Shown: piece by piece, positions 53,900-64,000 of the stretch
How positions within the stretch are numbered: the first letter of the stretch is position 1
Layout: every line of letters starts with the position of its first letter
Source: Vesta saturnalis
Taxonomy: Eukaryota; Arthropoda; Insecta; Coleoptera; Lampyridae
Assembly (NCBI GenBank): GCA_036346205.1
Contig: JARFJB010001974.1
Coordinates: forward strand, 792,501 to 856,500
Direction of reading: 5' to 3'
Length of the DNA: 64,000 bases
The notes under the pieces: generated by a model
Databases searched by the model: none
Seen by the model: only the letters and a program-made list of their open reading frames with translations
What the model was told of the DNA's origin: nothing
Made by a program: the position numbers and the translations under genes

Positions 53900-56800
53900 A
53901 AAGTTGATGATAGTAAAAGTGGTGCACTTTGGTCTGTGACGGCATCAGTGGTTGGTGATGCCACGCGCACGTGGCCGTGGCCATTTTCCACCCCATGGCT
54001 TCTCTTCGGGGTCGTTTTTCAACCCCTAGACGGAATTTTCAACCTTGATGGTATTTTTACCCTAATTAGTGACTTTTGAGGGGGGGGCTGCTTCTTTGCG
54101 AGGACGACTTTCAACCCCTTGATGGAATTTTCACCGCTTTGATGGTATTTTCATCCTAATTAAGGCTTTTTGGTTATATTAAGAGCCTTTTTGTACAGTT
54201 CGTCCTAAGTTTAGGGGTTTGGAACGGGTGTGGGGGTGGTCGCGTGAATTTATCGACCCTAATTAAGGCCTTTTTGGCAGCCCCTGGAGGGTAGGCAAAT
54301 GCGTACGCATACAGTGTTTTGATTGATCGGCCTGGTGGTAGGCCGCGAGTCCTTTTTGGCATACAAGCCACGCCCCTTATAACTTGTAAGGCAGATGTAG
54401 GACTTCGTAAATTGCTCTCGGGGCTTGGGCCCCCTTGTCGTTGTCCCATTGGCGGAAAATTTGAATTTGTATTTAAATCTCTCCATTTCTGCCTGGTAAT
54501 GGGACGAAATTCGAATTTGTATTCTAATAAGAGGCCCTAATTCTAACTTGTAAGACATGTATAGGCCTTTGGTACCTGCTTTCGGGTCTTAGTCCCCTTG
54601 TCGTGATCGGAACTTATTCGGGATCTTCGCCCATTGTCGTGAACCCCTTGTAGGGAAACTTGAAATTGTATTCTGATAATGGGTCCTAAGGCTAACTTGT
54701 AAGACCGGTGTAAGGCTGTACAACTTTCTCTCGAGGCTATGTCCCCTTGTTCTGACCACTAGGTGTGAAATCTGAATTTGTATTTAAGTCTCTACAGTTT
54801 ATGGAAGAAGATTTGAATATGTCTTCTAATAAGTGAGGCCCTAATGATAACTTATAAGACAGATATAGGGTTTCACAACTTGCTCTGGGGCCTTCGACTC
54901 CTTGGCTGAAAACCTGAATTTGTATTTAAGTCTCTGCATTCTGTCGGATTATGGTAGGAAATTTGAATTTGCATTCTAATAAAGGTCCCTAATTATAACT
55001 TTTAAGACAGGTATAGGTCTTCGCCCCGTTGTCCCAGGTTTTGAATTTGTTTGTGGCACAATCTAGTTGTATATAGACTAATGAATCTATTCTGTAAAAT
55101 AGCTGGCTTCACTAACGGTATATTTTAAAACTACATGCAGATCACGGTAATGATTATGGGGGAAAATTGAGATAAGGATCTAACATTGACTTTTAAGGTA
55201 GGACGTATGCATCTGAGTCTCAACACACTTTTACGCATAATATATTTTGGTTTTAGTTATGAGTCATAATTAAATTTATAAATAAAAAAGATAAAGCGTT
55301 TTAACCAATTATTGTAAGCAATACTATTTTAAGATTTAAAACTAATGAATGTTTTCTATAATAGGCGCTGGTGTTATTGGAAATGAAAAAATGCTAATTA
55401 AAATACTTTACACAGAAGATCTTAGATTTAAATGCAAGCCTGAACGTCCTAACTCGTTATTAAGTTGTTTATAAAAAAGATAAATGGTTTTAATTATTTA
55501 TTATAGGTAATACTATTTTGTGCTTTAAAACTAATCAATGTTTTCTGTAGTATGGTCTGGCGTTACTGGAAAAGGAAAAATCACTCTAGATCAAATCAAA
55601 CAATCAGATTAATCACAGTCAATCAAAGCAATTAACCAAAATCAAACAAGAAGTTGAGCTAAAAATTCTTCATAACCTTCAGGTAACGATCCTCCAACTG
55701 TGTATACCAAGCTCCTATGTGCGACCACTTACTTTGTAGATAAGGCTAACCAACACTCAGAGCTGTTACTCGCCCTAAACGTGAGGGCACCGACGTGGGA
55801 AAACAGTCGATCTTTTGCAAATCAAATCATAACTTGCATCACTTATAATTAAAAACTACTGGTTTTGCTGAATTTACAGTTTATTAAGACCAACCACATT
55901 TCAAAAATACATGAGATAGCCTTCGGCATTACTGTCAATATACAAACATCAAATTAGTGTGTAACACAGTTGCAGGATTTTGCGTATAGCGCTAAAAATA
56001 CGTTTTATATTTAAATTTAAAAATGCCTATACAACAACAAATATATAACCAAACTCAAAATTATGAGCGTGGATAAAATAAAACAGCGTCGTATAGCGGC
56101 ATTACGAACTGAAGACAGTGTTAGTTTTAAAACGCTTCTGTGTTATCAAAATTGTAGTTGGTTTACGAAACGAAATCTTGTTAGTTACAAAACGTTTGTG
56201 TATTATCAAAATTATAGCTGCCTCGGTGGTGGAATGGTTAGAGTGCTTGTCTTTCACCCAAGCGGCACGGGTTCAAAACTGGCCGAGGTAGCTGTTTTCT
56301 AAAACAGAGAAAAACCAAAGCACTCCCTCCTTTCGGATAGGCAGTAAAACTGTAGGTCCCATGGCAATACGATGATTGACACGTTAAAAATCCCTTACTT
56401 TAGTAGGTCAAAATTCTAGTGACGGGTAGTGCTAATAACCATTAGTAGTTGATGCGCATAGAGATGCCTGACATATCCGTTTGTATCTAGATCTCGGCCC
56501 ACAAATACAAAAAAAAATTATCAAAATTATAAATGAAAGCCAGCTTGTTTACTTACCCTTAGGGTATTTCAAAACGAAATAGTGCGTTCAACCTTGTTTA
56601 TAAATCTAGAGCCCCTTTTGGCAGAGATATTTCCGCCAAGACTCTCCTTGTATGTATCTAAAATAATATAACGGTCTGATTTCGAGTGTGGTTATATATT
56701 TGTTGTTGTGTAGGCATTTTTAACTAATTTAAATATAAAACGTATTTTTAGCACTGTACAAACTAATTTGATGCTTGTATATTGACAGTAATGCCGAAGG

Positions 56801-59020
56801 CTATCTTATGTATTTTTGAAATGTGGTTGGTCTTAGCAAGCTGTAAATTCAGCCAAACCAGTATTTTTTAATTGTAAGTTATGCAAGTTATGATTTGAAT
56901 GATTTAGATTGAATTGATTGAGATTGATTTGCGATAGATCGATTGTTTTCCCATGTCGCTGTCCTCACGTTTAGTGCGAGTACTAGCTCTAAGTGTTGGT
57001 TAGCCTTATCTACAATAAGCGGTCGCTTATAGGGGCTAAGTATATACAGTACTAGAATCGTTACCTAAAGGTCATGAAGAATTGTTAGCTCAGCTTCTTA
57101 CTTGATTTGATTGAGGTTGATTGATTTGGTTAGTTGCTTTCATTGATTGTGATTGATCTGATTGTTTGATTTGATCTAGAGTAATTTTTCCACATCCAAT
57201 AACGCCAGACCATACTACAGAAAACATTCATTAGTTTTAAATCTCAAAATAGTATTACCTATAATAATTGATTAAAACCCTTTATCTTTTTTATTTATAA
57301 ATTTAATTATGACTCATAATTAAAACCAAAATATATTGTGGGTAAAAGTGTGTTGAGACTCAGATGCATACGTCCCACCTTAAAAGTTAGTGTTAAACCG
57401 TTATCTCAAATTTCCCCCATAACCATTTCAGTGATCTGTATGTAGTTTTAAAATATACCGCTAGCTAGAGCAAGCTATATTACAGAATACACTCATTATT
57501 CTATATACAACTAGATGACGCTACAAACAAATTCAAACTTTAGGGCAAGGGAGGCGAAGACCTATACCTATCTTACAAGTTAGAATTAGGGGCCCCTTAT
57601 TAGAATACAAATTCAAATTTCCCGCTATAATCAGGCAGAATGCATAGACTCAAATACAAATTAAGATTTTCAGCCAAGGGGAGGAAGGCCCTAGAGCAAG
57701 TTGCGAAGCCCTATATCTGTCTTACAAGTTAGCATTAGGGCCCCACTTATCAGAATACATATTCAAATTTCCCTTCATGTAGATACTTAAATTCAGATTT
57801 CACACCTAGAGGTCAGGACAAGGGGAGCGAAGTCTCGAGAGCAAGTTGTAAAGCCCTACATCTGTCTTACAAGTAGCCTTAGGGCCCATTATTAGAATAC
57901 CATTTCAAATTTCAGTTCACGACAATGGACGAAGACCCCCGAACAAGTTGCGATTATGACAAGGGGCTAAGACCCGAAAGCAACCTTCGAAGGCCTATAC
58001 AAGGCAAAATTAGGGCGCCTTATTAGAATACAAATTCAAATTCCCCGCCATAACCAAGCCGAATACAAACATTAGTCCATACACTGCTAGATGTCGCCAC
58101 AAACAAATTCAAATTTTGGGGCAACGGGGGCTAAGACCCGAAAGCAAGTACCGCAGATCTATACATGCCTTACAAGTTAGAATTAGGAACCCTTATTAGA
58201 ATAAAAATTCAAATTTCCTGCCATACCCAAGCAGAAATGCAGGGATTTAAATACAAACCCAAATTTTCTGCCAATGGGACATCGACAAGGGGGGGGGGCG
58301 AAGCCCCAAGAGCAAGTTGCGAAGCTCTACACCTGTGTTACATGTTAGCATTAGGACCCCCTTATTAGAATACATATTCAAATTTAACACCATAACCTGG
58401 AGAGACTTAAATACAAATTCAGAGACAAAGGGCGAAACCCCGCGAGCAAGTTACGTAGCCCTATAGCTATGTCTTACAAGTTAGCATCAGGTTCCTTATT
58501 AGAACACAAATTCAAATTTCCCACCAAGGGGCTCACGGCAATGCACAAAGGCCCCCGAACATGTTCCGATCACGACGAGGGGTGAAGCCCCGAGAGCAAG
58601 TTACGAAGCCCTATACCTGTCTTACAAGTTAGCAGACGCGTGACTTTAGGCCAAAAAGGAACTCGATAATGTCACGTGACCACCTCCACACCCGTTCCAA
58701 ACCTCTAAACTTAGGACAAATTGACAAAAAGGCTCTTAATACAGCCAAAAAGGCCTTAATTAGAGTGAAAATACCATAAAAGGTGTGAAAATTCCATCAA
58801 GGGGTTGAAAATCTTCCCCGAAAAGGAGCAGGCCTCACTCTCAAAGGTCACTATTTAGGGTAAAGATACCATCACGGGTTGAAGATTCCGTCTAGGGGTT
58901 GAAAAACGATCACGAAAAGAAGCCATGCGGTGGGAAATGGCCACGGCCACATGCGCGTCACATCACCCAACACTGATAACGTCACAGACCAAAGTGCACC
59001 CCTTCTACTGATGACATAAT
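53900..59020. mobile_element. Foldback-like element with about 2-kb inverted arms of tandem repeats
   Basis: Arms 53900-56030 and 56560-59020 are inverted copies. The outer ends pair TGCACTTTGGTCTGTGACG (left) with its inverse near 58985, and the centre pairs GCTGAATT.../GAGATAGCCTTCGGCATTAC (left) with the inverse at 56780-56830. Both arms contain several loose repeats of roughly 150-200 bp built on CTTACAAGTTAG, AGAATACAAATTCAAATTT and GCCCCGAGAGCAAGTT. No transposase of its own was seen. The right-arm family recurs at 6640-9225. Structure recalls Drosophila foldback/Galileo-type elements, but homology to them is untested. Confidence 0.75.
56217..56516 (+). mobile_element. tRNA(Glu)-derived SINE with 15-bp target-site duplication
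   Basis: The head GCCTCGGTGGTGGAATGGTT with a CTTTCAC anticodon-loop-like stretch and GGGTTCAAAAC resembles tRNA-Glu (UUC). GCCTCGG pairs with CCGAGGT at the ends of the tRNA-like part. The body contains CTTTCGGATAGGCAGTAAAA, and an A-rich tail ends at 56516. Perfect target duplications ATTATCAAAATTATA flank it (56202-56216 and 56517-56531). Confidence 0.9.
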
Positions 59021-59399
59021 AACAATAAAGGCAGAGAAAACTCACATAAATACTCTATATTTTTAGATTGTTGAACTACCCCCATCTTAATGCTAGTATT
59101 AAAAATGCTAATAAGTAAATGGAATGTTTTTATTTCAATTTAGTTTTAAATTGACTGATGATGGAAACAGATTACAGTCTCCGAAAGCTTATAATAGATG
59201 CTGAAAGTGTTGTCCATTATTTTCTAAGCTTAAATTTACTCTACGTTTAACATTTTCATACGATTTGCATACAAAATATTTTTAAGATGATTAAAGAGAA
59301 AGCGGTCGAGCGGAGTCAAGCAGAGACCGTGGTGCCCATCGATTTTTGCTTATTATTTTATCACCGAAAAATTGTGATAAATATGCCAACGTTGTATGG

Positions 59400-59740
59400 G
59401 CCGTATGGACTGTTGAGTAATCTTACTGTAAATGTCCATTTTGAAGCCCGTCGTCGTGTAGTTGTTCAATAATAAAAATTGGTCCAATTATTCGCCAAGG
59501 CAATTCAAACTCCACTTTTAACTGAATGTAATGGAGTTTCAATAAATACACGGAGATTTTCAGTTGACCAGGTGGTAATTTTGGGAATTTATATAGCCGC
59601 TTAGATGAAACCATGCCTCGTCACTGAAAACATCCAAAACATCATTGTTACTGAGATTTTCGTTAAAACCGGTACAGTACGTTCGACGCTTTTCAAAATA
59701 AGTTGGCAGCAATTTTTGTAACACAGACATTTTGTACCCC
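59400..59740 (-). pseudogene. Mariner-type transposase fragment inside the 6.4-kb element
   Basis: The minus strand from 59730 reads MSVLQKLLPTYFEKRRTY, then DVFSDEAWFHLSGYINSQNY with the first catalytic Asp. After a frame change LPWRIIGPIFIIEQLHDDG follows. This is the middle of a mariner-type transposase; the second and third catalytic blocks are absent. It belongs to the outer element at 53773-60178, being on the same side as its right TIR. Confidence 0.7.
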
Positions 59741-60589
59741 TACAATTACAATTAATAAATAAGCAACACTTGGTAATAAAAACAAATTTTACTCAATTAC
59801 CACTTTGAGCAGACAATCGTCTTAAAGGTTTGTGGGGACTACCTCCCAATTGCGAAAACATTATAACTTAACAATTATCCGCATTTTATTTTTCTTCTAA
59901 ACAAAGCTCTGCATGTATTTACTTACCAGATAAATCAATCAAGTATATGAAGTTGTTGTCTTGAAAAAGGCAGATTATACGTGAATTACAGGAACAATAA
60001 AAAGACAAATAAAACGACAAGAACAGAAGGAAGCAAATTATGACAGTTTATACATACGTCATTACGCAGCTCATGACTCCAGCGGATGAAAGTTGTTAAC
60101 AGCTTACACTTTCCAGTGTGTGATAACAATATGACCATAGCGGAGTTACAAATCCTACAATCAATCTGGATCACGCTGTATATAGGGTGTGTATTTGTTT
60201 GCTAACTTCTTTGATTGTATGTGTTTATTTTCCATTAGATTTTGCATGTTTCTTAGGTGCTAGTTAATTACCTATATTTTCTTGCACGTTTTGTGTGTTT
60301 CGGGTGTTTCCAGGTGTATCTGTTGAGAAAATTTCAAACTACACCACAAGATGTACTAACTTTTAATTATGCCGCAAAACAGCGTTACATGTACTTAGAA
60401 CTCAAAAGAGATAGACACAGTTGGCCGATTGTGAGAGGGAGACGGAGGATGTTAGATATTGAAATCTGTCTCAAGATGTCCAATGAAGCCAAAAAGACCT
60501 CATCTCAAGATGATAAAACAGGATTTAAGATGTAGCACGGGAATCAAAACCAGTTTAGCCAAAAGGACCTTATTTTGAAATGTTAAAAA

Positions 60590-61120
60590 CAATTTCCGTC
60601 AAAAAGACCTTAGATGCAGAAATAAGATTCAATATGCTGGACCAACACGGTGAATTCAGTCAAAAGCACCTTAAACCAAAAAGACACACGTGAACAAACC
60701 AAAACCAAAATGGTCAATACGAGTTTCCGGAAGAACTAACAAGATTGCTGAACAGCCAAAAAATCACATGTAAAACAATATATTGGAGCATGCAAGCAAG
60801 ATGGCGGAAAGCAAAAAAAACACACGGAAACAGGATCGTGGAAAACCAAGGATGGCATATGAAAGCAAAATGATGTAAAGTGAGAAGAAGACGAAGGAGA
60901 CCAAAAGGTCACACGAAATCAATATGAGGAAAACAAGTTAGTTGAAATCCAAAAAGGTAGCATTAAAGAAAAGAATTGAAAAAGAGGAGAAAGGAACTGA
61001 GAAAATAGAGGATAAAAAGGCCACCGGGAAGGACGGTGAAGTAATAATTGCGGGGTAAAACCAGGGTCATTATTTTAGAAGGATTTAAGTTGTGCAATGG
61101 AGGCTTTACAATCAAGTAGT
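60590..61120 (+). repeat. Purine-rich degenerate repeat block, copy 1
   Basis: Loose units with AAGATGGCGGAAA, CCAAAAAG and CACACGGAAAC are followed by GGTAAAACCAGGGTCA. A related block with the same order ends at about 62220. Confidence 0.6.
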
Positions 61121-61699
61121 ATAGGCTCAGATGGGACTAGTATTAATATGGTCAAGTTGTGCCGTCCACATTTGATCTCTTAGTTACCTTTACAACAAAA
61201 TTCGGTACAGAACGGACGTGCTACAATATTAACATAAGAGAAAAAGGTTTGCTTAGCGTATGTTTACATAAGATCTTTTTGGAATATCGTTTTCTTTTAA
61301 TATTGTTAAGGTATTTAATGCTTTAACTTTCAATCTTATTTATTCAAGCAATCGTGTATTTAAACATCAAGTGTATAAAGATCTTTTCACTTAAAAAATA
61401 GCCTAAGCATTCCCTTTTATTTTTACATGTCCTCCATTGGTTGAGCTCACTGCTGAAATTTCTTTTTCTCTGTTCTTTTTTTTATGCACATATGTTTATA
61501 GTCTTAAGAGACTTCCTTTTGCTCCGTGTGGACAGTTAATTTTTTAAGCGTCAATTTTAAATTTAGGTTACATTGAAAAACAGTTCCATTAAGTCAACTG
61601 ATCTTCGCCTTTTTCGGATATTCTTATATTGCCTTTTATATTTTCTAGATATTGTACATATCTGTAATTATACCTGCAATAAAGTCCTATTATATTATT
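61121..61699. other. No gene recognised between the two repeat blocks
   Basis: T-rich stretch without motifs. Confidence 0.4.
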
Positions 61700-62220
61700 A
61701 TATTACAAACTCATATGTTTGCGGGTCGGAAAGACACATGTAAACAATGTGGTGGAAATCCAAAAAAGGAACACTCAGGTAAGATGTCGAAACATGTACA
61801 CGAAATGTCTACAAGATTCAAAATTGCCAAAAAGCGCACGGAAAGACGATGACTGTAAAGACAAAAAGACACACGCAAAAGAAGTTGGCGGATTACTCAA
61901 TCAAAATGGTGGACAAACTGAAAGGCATAAGGAAACAAAATGGTGGAAAATCAGAAAAGCATGTAGAGGCAAAATGAAGAAAAGGTAATATCGGGACAAG
62001 GAAACAAGATGGAAGGAAGAAAAAAGCACACGGAACCTATAACATTTAGCCCTTTTTTAATATTCAACACGTAGAAGAACAGGGTTTGAAGATTTTGTCC
62101 AAAATAAGTTGATAAAAATGTTGCCCCTTCCCCATGCAAAATAATAAAGCTTTAATCGGGAAAACCCAGGGTCACTATAAAACAATTTAAATCTGGTCCG
62201 AGTGTTACACTGTTACTGAG
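61700..62220 (+). repeat. Purine-rich degenerate repeat block, copy 2
   Basis: Units with CAAAATGGTGGAAA, AAGCACACGGAA and CCAAAAAAG are followed by GGGAAAACCCAGGGTCACTA, paralleling the block at 60590-61120. Overlapping Lys-rich open frames here (61652-61988) follow from the purine richness and are not called as genes. Confidence 0.6.
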
Positions 62221-62619
62221 GGGAATAGCTGCAATTGTTATTGAAACTTTATAACTTGTAAAGTTTGTACTTAAGTATACCATAATTATTTGTCATCGTA
62301 AACGTAAGACGCGAAAATTTTCATATGTAACAAAGGATTGTAACATTTGTGGTATCCTTACCATTATCTAAAAGCCAACAATGTCGAAGAAAAACGTTAC
62401 GAGGTATTAAATTTATAAACGAAACTTTACAAGAGGTTGCTTATAATTACACAAATTCATAACAAATGCTAGAACCTTGTTGTTCACACAACCCTTTTCG
62501 ATGCTTAACGCTGTAGATTTCTTCGCATTTAATTCTTATTTATGCAGTATGATCATACAAATTATTAACAAGAATTTTAAGTCGTTTTTAAAATGACGCA
62601 ACAAAAAAATTTAGGGAAG

Positions 62620-62930
62620 TTAGATGACAACTCCACCTTCCCGTAGCTTGAGAATTACATATCCGGAAACATGAAATAAAGCTTTATCAGAGAAAAAGAT
62701 GCGATCAAAAAGGTCATCATTCAAATCAATCTCAAAACTGTTTCCTGCTTTAATAATGTGTAGGAAAAATCGCCTACACTGATAACTTGATAACAATACA
62801 AATGCAAATCTTGTTTCATTATTTGTTGACAAGTATAATAGGGAAAATCGGTTTGTTGTTAAAGGACATGAATAGAAAATAGTCGGTACATTTTCAACAA
62901 TTTCTTGCATTTGCTATAACTTCTGCTGCC
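62620..62930 (-). pseudogene. Mariner-type transposase fragment
   Basis: The minus strand encodes QCRRFFLHIIKAGNSFEIDL, then FDRIFFSDKALFHVSGYV, the block with the first catalytic Asp (usually SDEAxF). The frame ends soon after at 62620. Nothing of the second and third blocks is found. It is similar in position to the fragment at 59400-59740 but of a different sequence. Confidence 0.6.
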
Positions 62931-64000
62931 CACTATCGTTTTTTCTTTATACACCTCTTGCATTTTACCGCTATTTCAGGAATTTTTTTTGTAAATGGAA
63001 TATAATAGTTTCTGACTACAGATTTTCTGACCTGGGCGAAAATATGATTCTAATAGGTACGCTTTTTGAGTTGAAAACTACTGTTAAGACTTAAATTAAT
63101 TAATAATTAGTAGAGTTGATCGCTCTATTACTACAGCTTTTGTTTTGATAGCACGACGTAAAAGTAGATCACTACGTTAGCGCAGTAAGTACGCTCTTCC
63201 CTTGATAGTGTGGGCTACACCTCTAAAAGGTGATGATTTTGTTTGATGTAAGGGGTATTAACCAAAACTTTTAAAAATTTCAAAGTGTATTACTTATTTA
63301 CATTGGACTCCATGTTGGAAACTCTAAATGAGGTTGTGGTGATTAAAGTTATACTTAGAAACACAAACCCGTCCCCTCAATGTTTTTACTTGAAACTCTT
63401 AATAATTGGTTACAAAATAGTGACTAGTTTCTTCAGACCTTAAAAATTACTTGTACATATGTTTATAATAAACATGCACTCACACATATATTAATGCAGT
63501 TCCGTACTATGGTTAAAACGCTAAAGCGTAAAGTTAATCAATATTTGACGTACATATCAAGAATTAAAATAAGAAACTTCCTTTTCCCTGACGTTCCATC
63601 AAAGGCAGGACCGGCCCAAGGCGAAAATTGCAAGTGTGCAAGACTCACATTTTATGCCCCTACTGGGGAGTCTGGGGGGTATTCCATACCCCCAAGTAAT
63701 TGCACTTATATTGCAAGTACTCTCAGAATAAATAGATAATGCGGGAATCACCGTCCGCCCGACCGAAGATAAATTTCCATATCTCATGGGTAAAATAAAA
63801 TAAAACAACAAAACATAGTGACCAATAATTACAGAGTTTAATAATGGCGCACACAAAACAAAAGTTTATTAACTATGTAGCGCCCCTTCCTTGTACGTAG
63901 TTCTTTACGAGCCGGGTCGGGTGTTACAACTACTAAGATAGGTACATAGTCTCTTATTATACATTTATACAAGGGATTTTCTTGCTTTCATTTCGGAGAA
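62931..64000. other. No gene recognised
   Basis: AT-rich. A tRNA-like A-box phrase (TTGATAGCACGACG) lies near 63150 without a clear B box. Both open frames near 63500-63850 lack recognisable motifs. Confidence 0.35.

Larger units (their letters stand above)
53773..60178 (-). mobile_element. 6.4-kb mariner-type element with a nested foldback-like insert
   Basis: The outer ends CCGGGTGATCCAGATTGATT (53773) and the inverse of CAGCGTGATCCAGATTGATT (to 60178) match over 21 bp with two or three differences and are flanked by TA (53771-53772, 60179-60180). A mariner transposase remnant lies on the minus strand at 59400-59740. The foldback-like element occupies about 53900-59020, and a SINE sits in its middle. 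The order of insertion was therefore mariner, then foldback, then SINE. Confidence 0.7.

Noticed and set aside
54174..54558. Overlapping Pro/Arg-rich frames near 54.2-54.6 kb
   Set aside because: They lie in the GC-richer tandem units of the foldback arm, with no conservation of frame between units.
56217..56290. A functional tRNA-Glu gene
   Set aside because: The acceptor pairs, but the T arm does not, and the sequence continues into a SINE body with poly-A and target duplications.
61652..61988. Lys-rich protein of about 66-89 residues
   Set aside because: Lys content follows from the purine-rich repeats; two frames are equally open and neither has a motif.

Overview
The window looks like gene-poor, AT-rich, transposon-packed DNA from an arthropod, most likely an insect. 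The evidence is eukaryotic: several Tc1/mariner-superfamily transposases, tRNA-derived SINEs with target-site duplications, Jockey-like LINE remnants, spliceosomal introns, TATA/initiator promoters and long (TA)n tracts. I found no host single-copy gene, no rRNA and no convincing functional tRNA. The species cannot be fixed from sequence alone.

The centrepiece is an integrated Polinton/Maverick (adintovirus-like) element at about 18.72-33.84 kb. Its left end starts directly after the stop codon of a decayed mariner transposase and carries tandem repeats with five perfect TCAAGGTCA nuclear-receptor half-sites. Reading rightward on the + strand come a small TKYG-motif protein, a Cys-rich 313-residue orphan, a phospholipase A2/hydrophobic minor-capsid protein (broken), an adenain-type protease (broken), a penton-like protein (broken), the major capsid protein (intact), a packaging ATPase (intact), a triplicated palindrome array, a coiled-coil/DUF8207-type protein (broken), a fibre-like protein and a retroviral-type integrase with chromodomain (broken). 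On the - strand lie an unrecognised helical protein and a badly fragmented protein-primed DNA polymerase B. A spliced coiled-coil gene closes the right side on the + strand. Many genes have their own TATA box and initiator within about 40 bp of the ATG. Capsid, ATPase and the two left-end genes are open, whereas replication and integration genes carry about a dozen frame breaks.

Left flank (1-18.7 kb): a Jockey-like LINE reverse transcriptase (- strand) interrupted by a SINE with a 12-bp target duplication and by a tandem duplication; a LINE ORF1-like remnant; a 3.6-kb TA-flanked inverted-repeat element (5.909-9.514 kb) holding CRE/AP-1-like palindromes; an orphan arm of a long-TIR mariner; a complete but dead short mariner (11.295-12.530 kb); a 22-bp perfect hairpin; a LINE gag remnant; and a decayed Tc1/mariner transposase.

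Right flank (33.8-64 kb): a fragment of LINE reverse transcriptase; SINEs; a nearly intact intron-containing mariner (38.007-40.440 kb) with one stop codon; a retrotransposon integrase remnant between inverted SINEs; a degenerate mariner (45.6-47.0 kb); a mariner with about 850-bp arms that include an inverted copy of its own transposase 3' end (47.87-50.52 kb); and a 6.4-kb nested structure (53.773-60.178 kb) in which a foldback-like element with roughly 2-kb tandem-repeat arms, itself split by a SINE, sits inside a mariner-type element. The remaining intervals are AT-rich with nothing I can identify.
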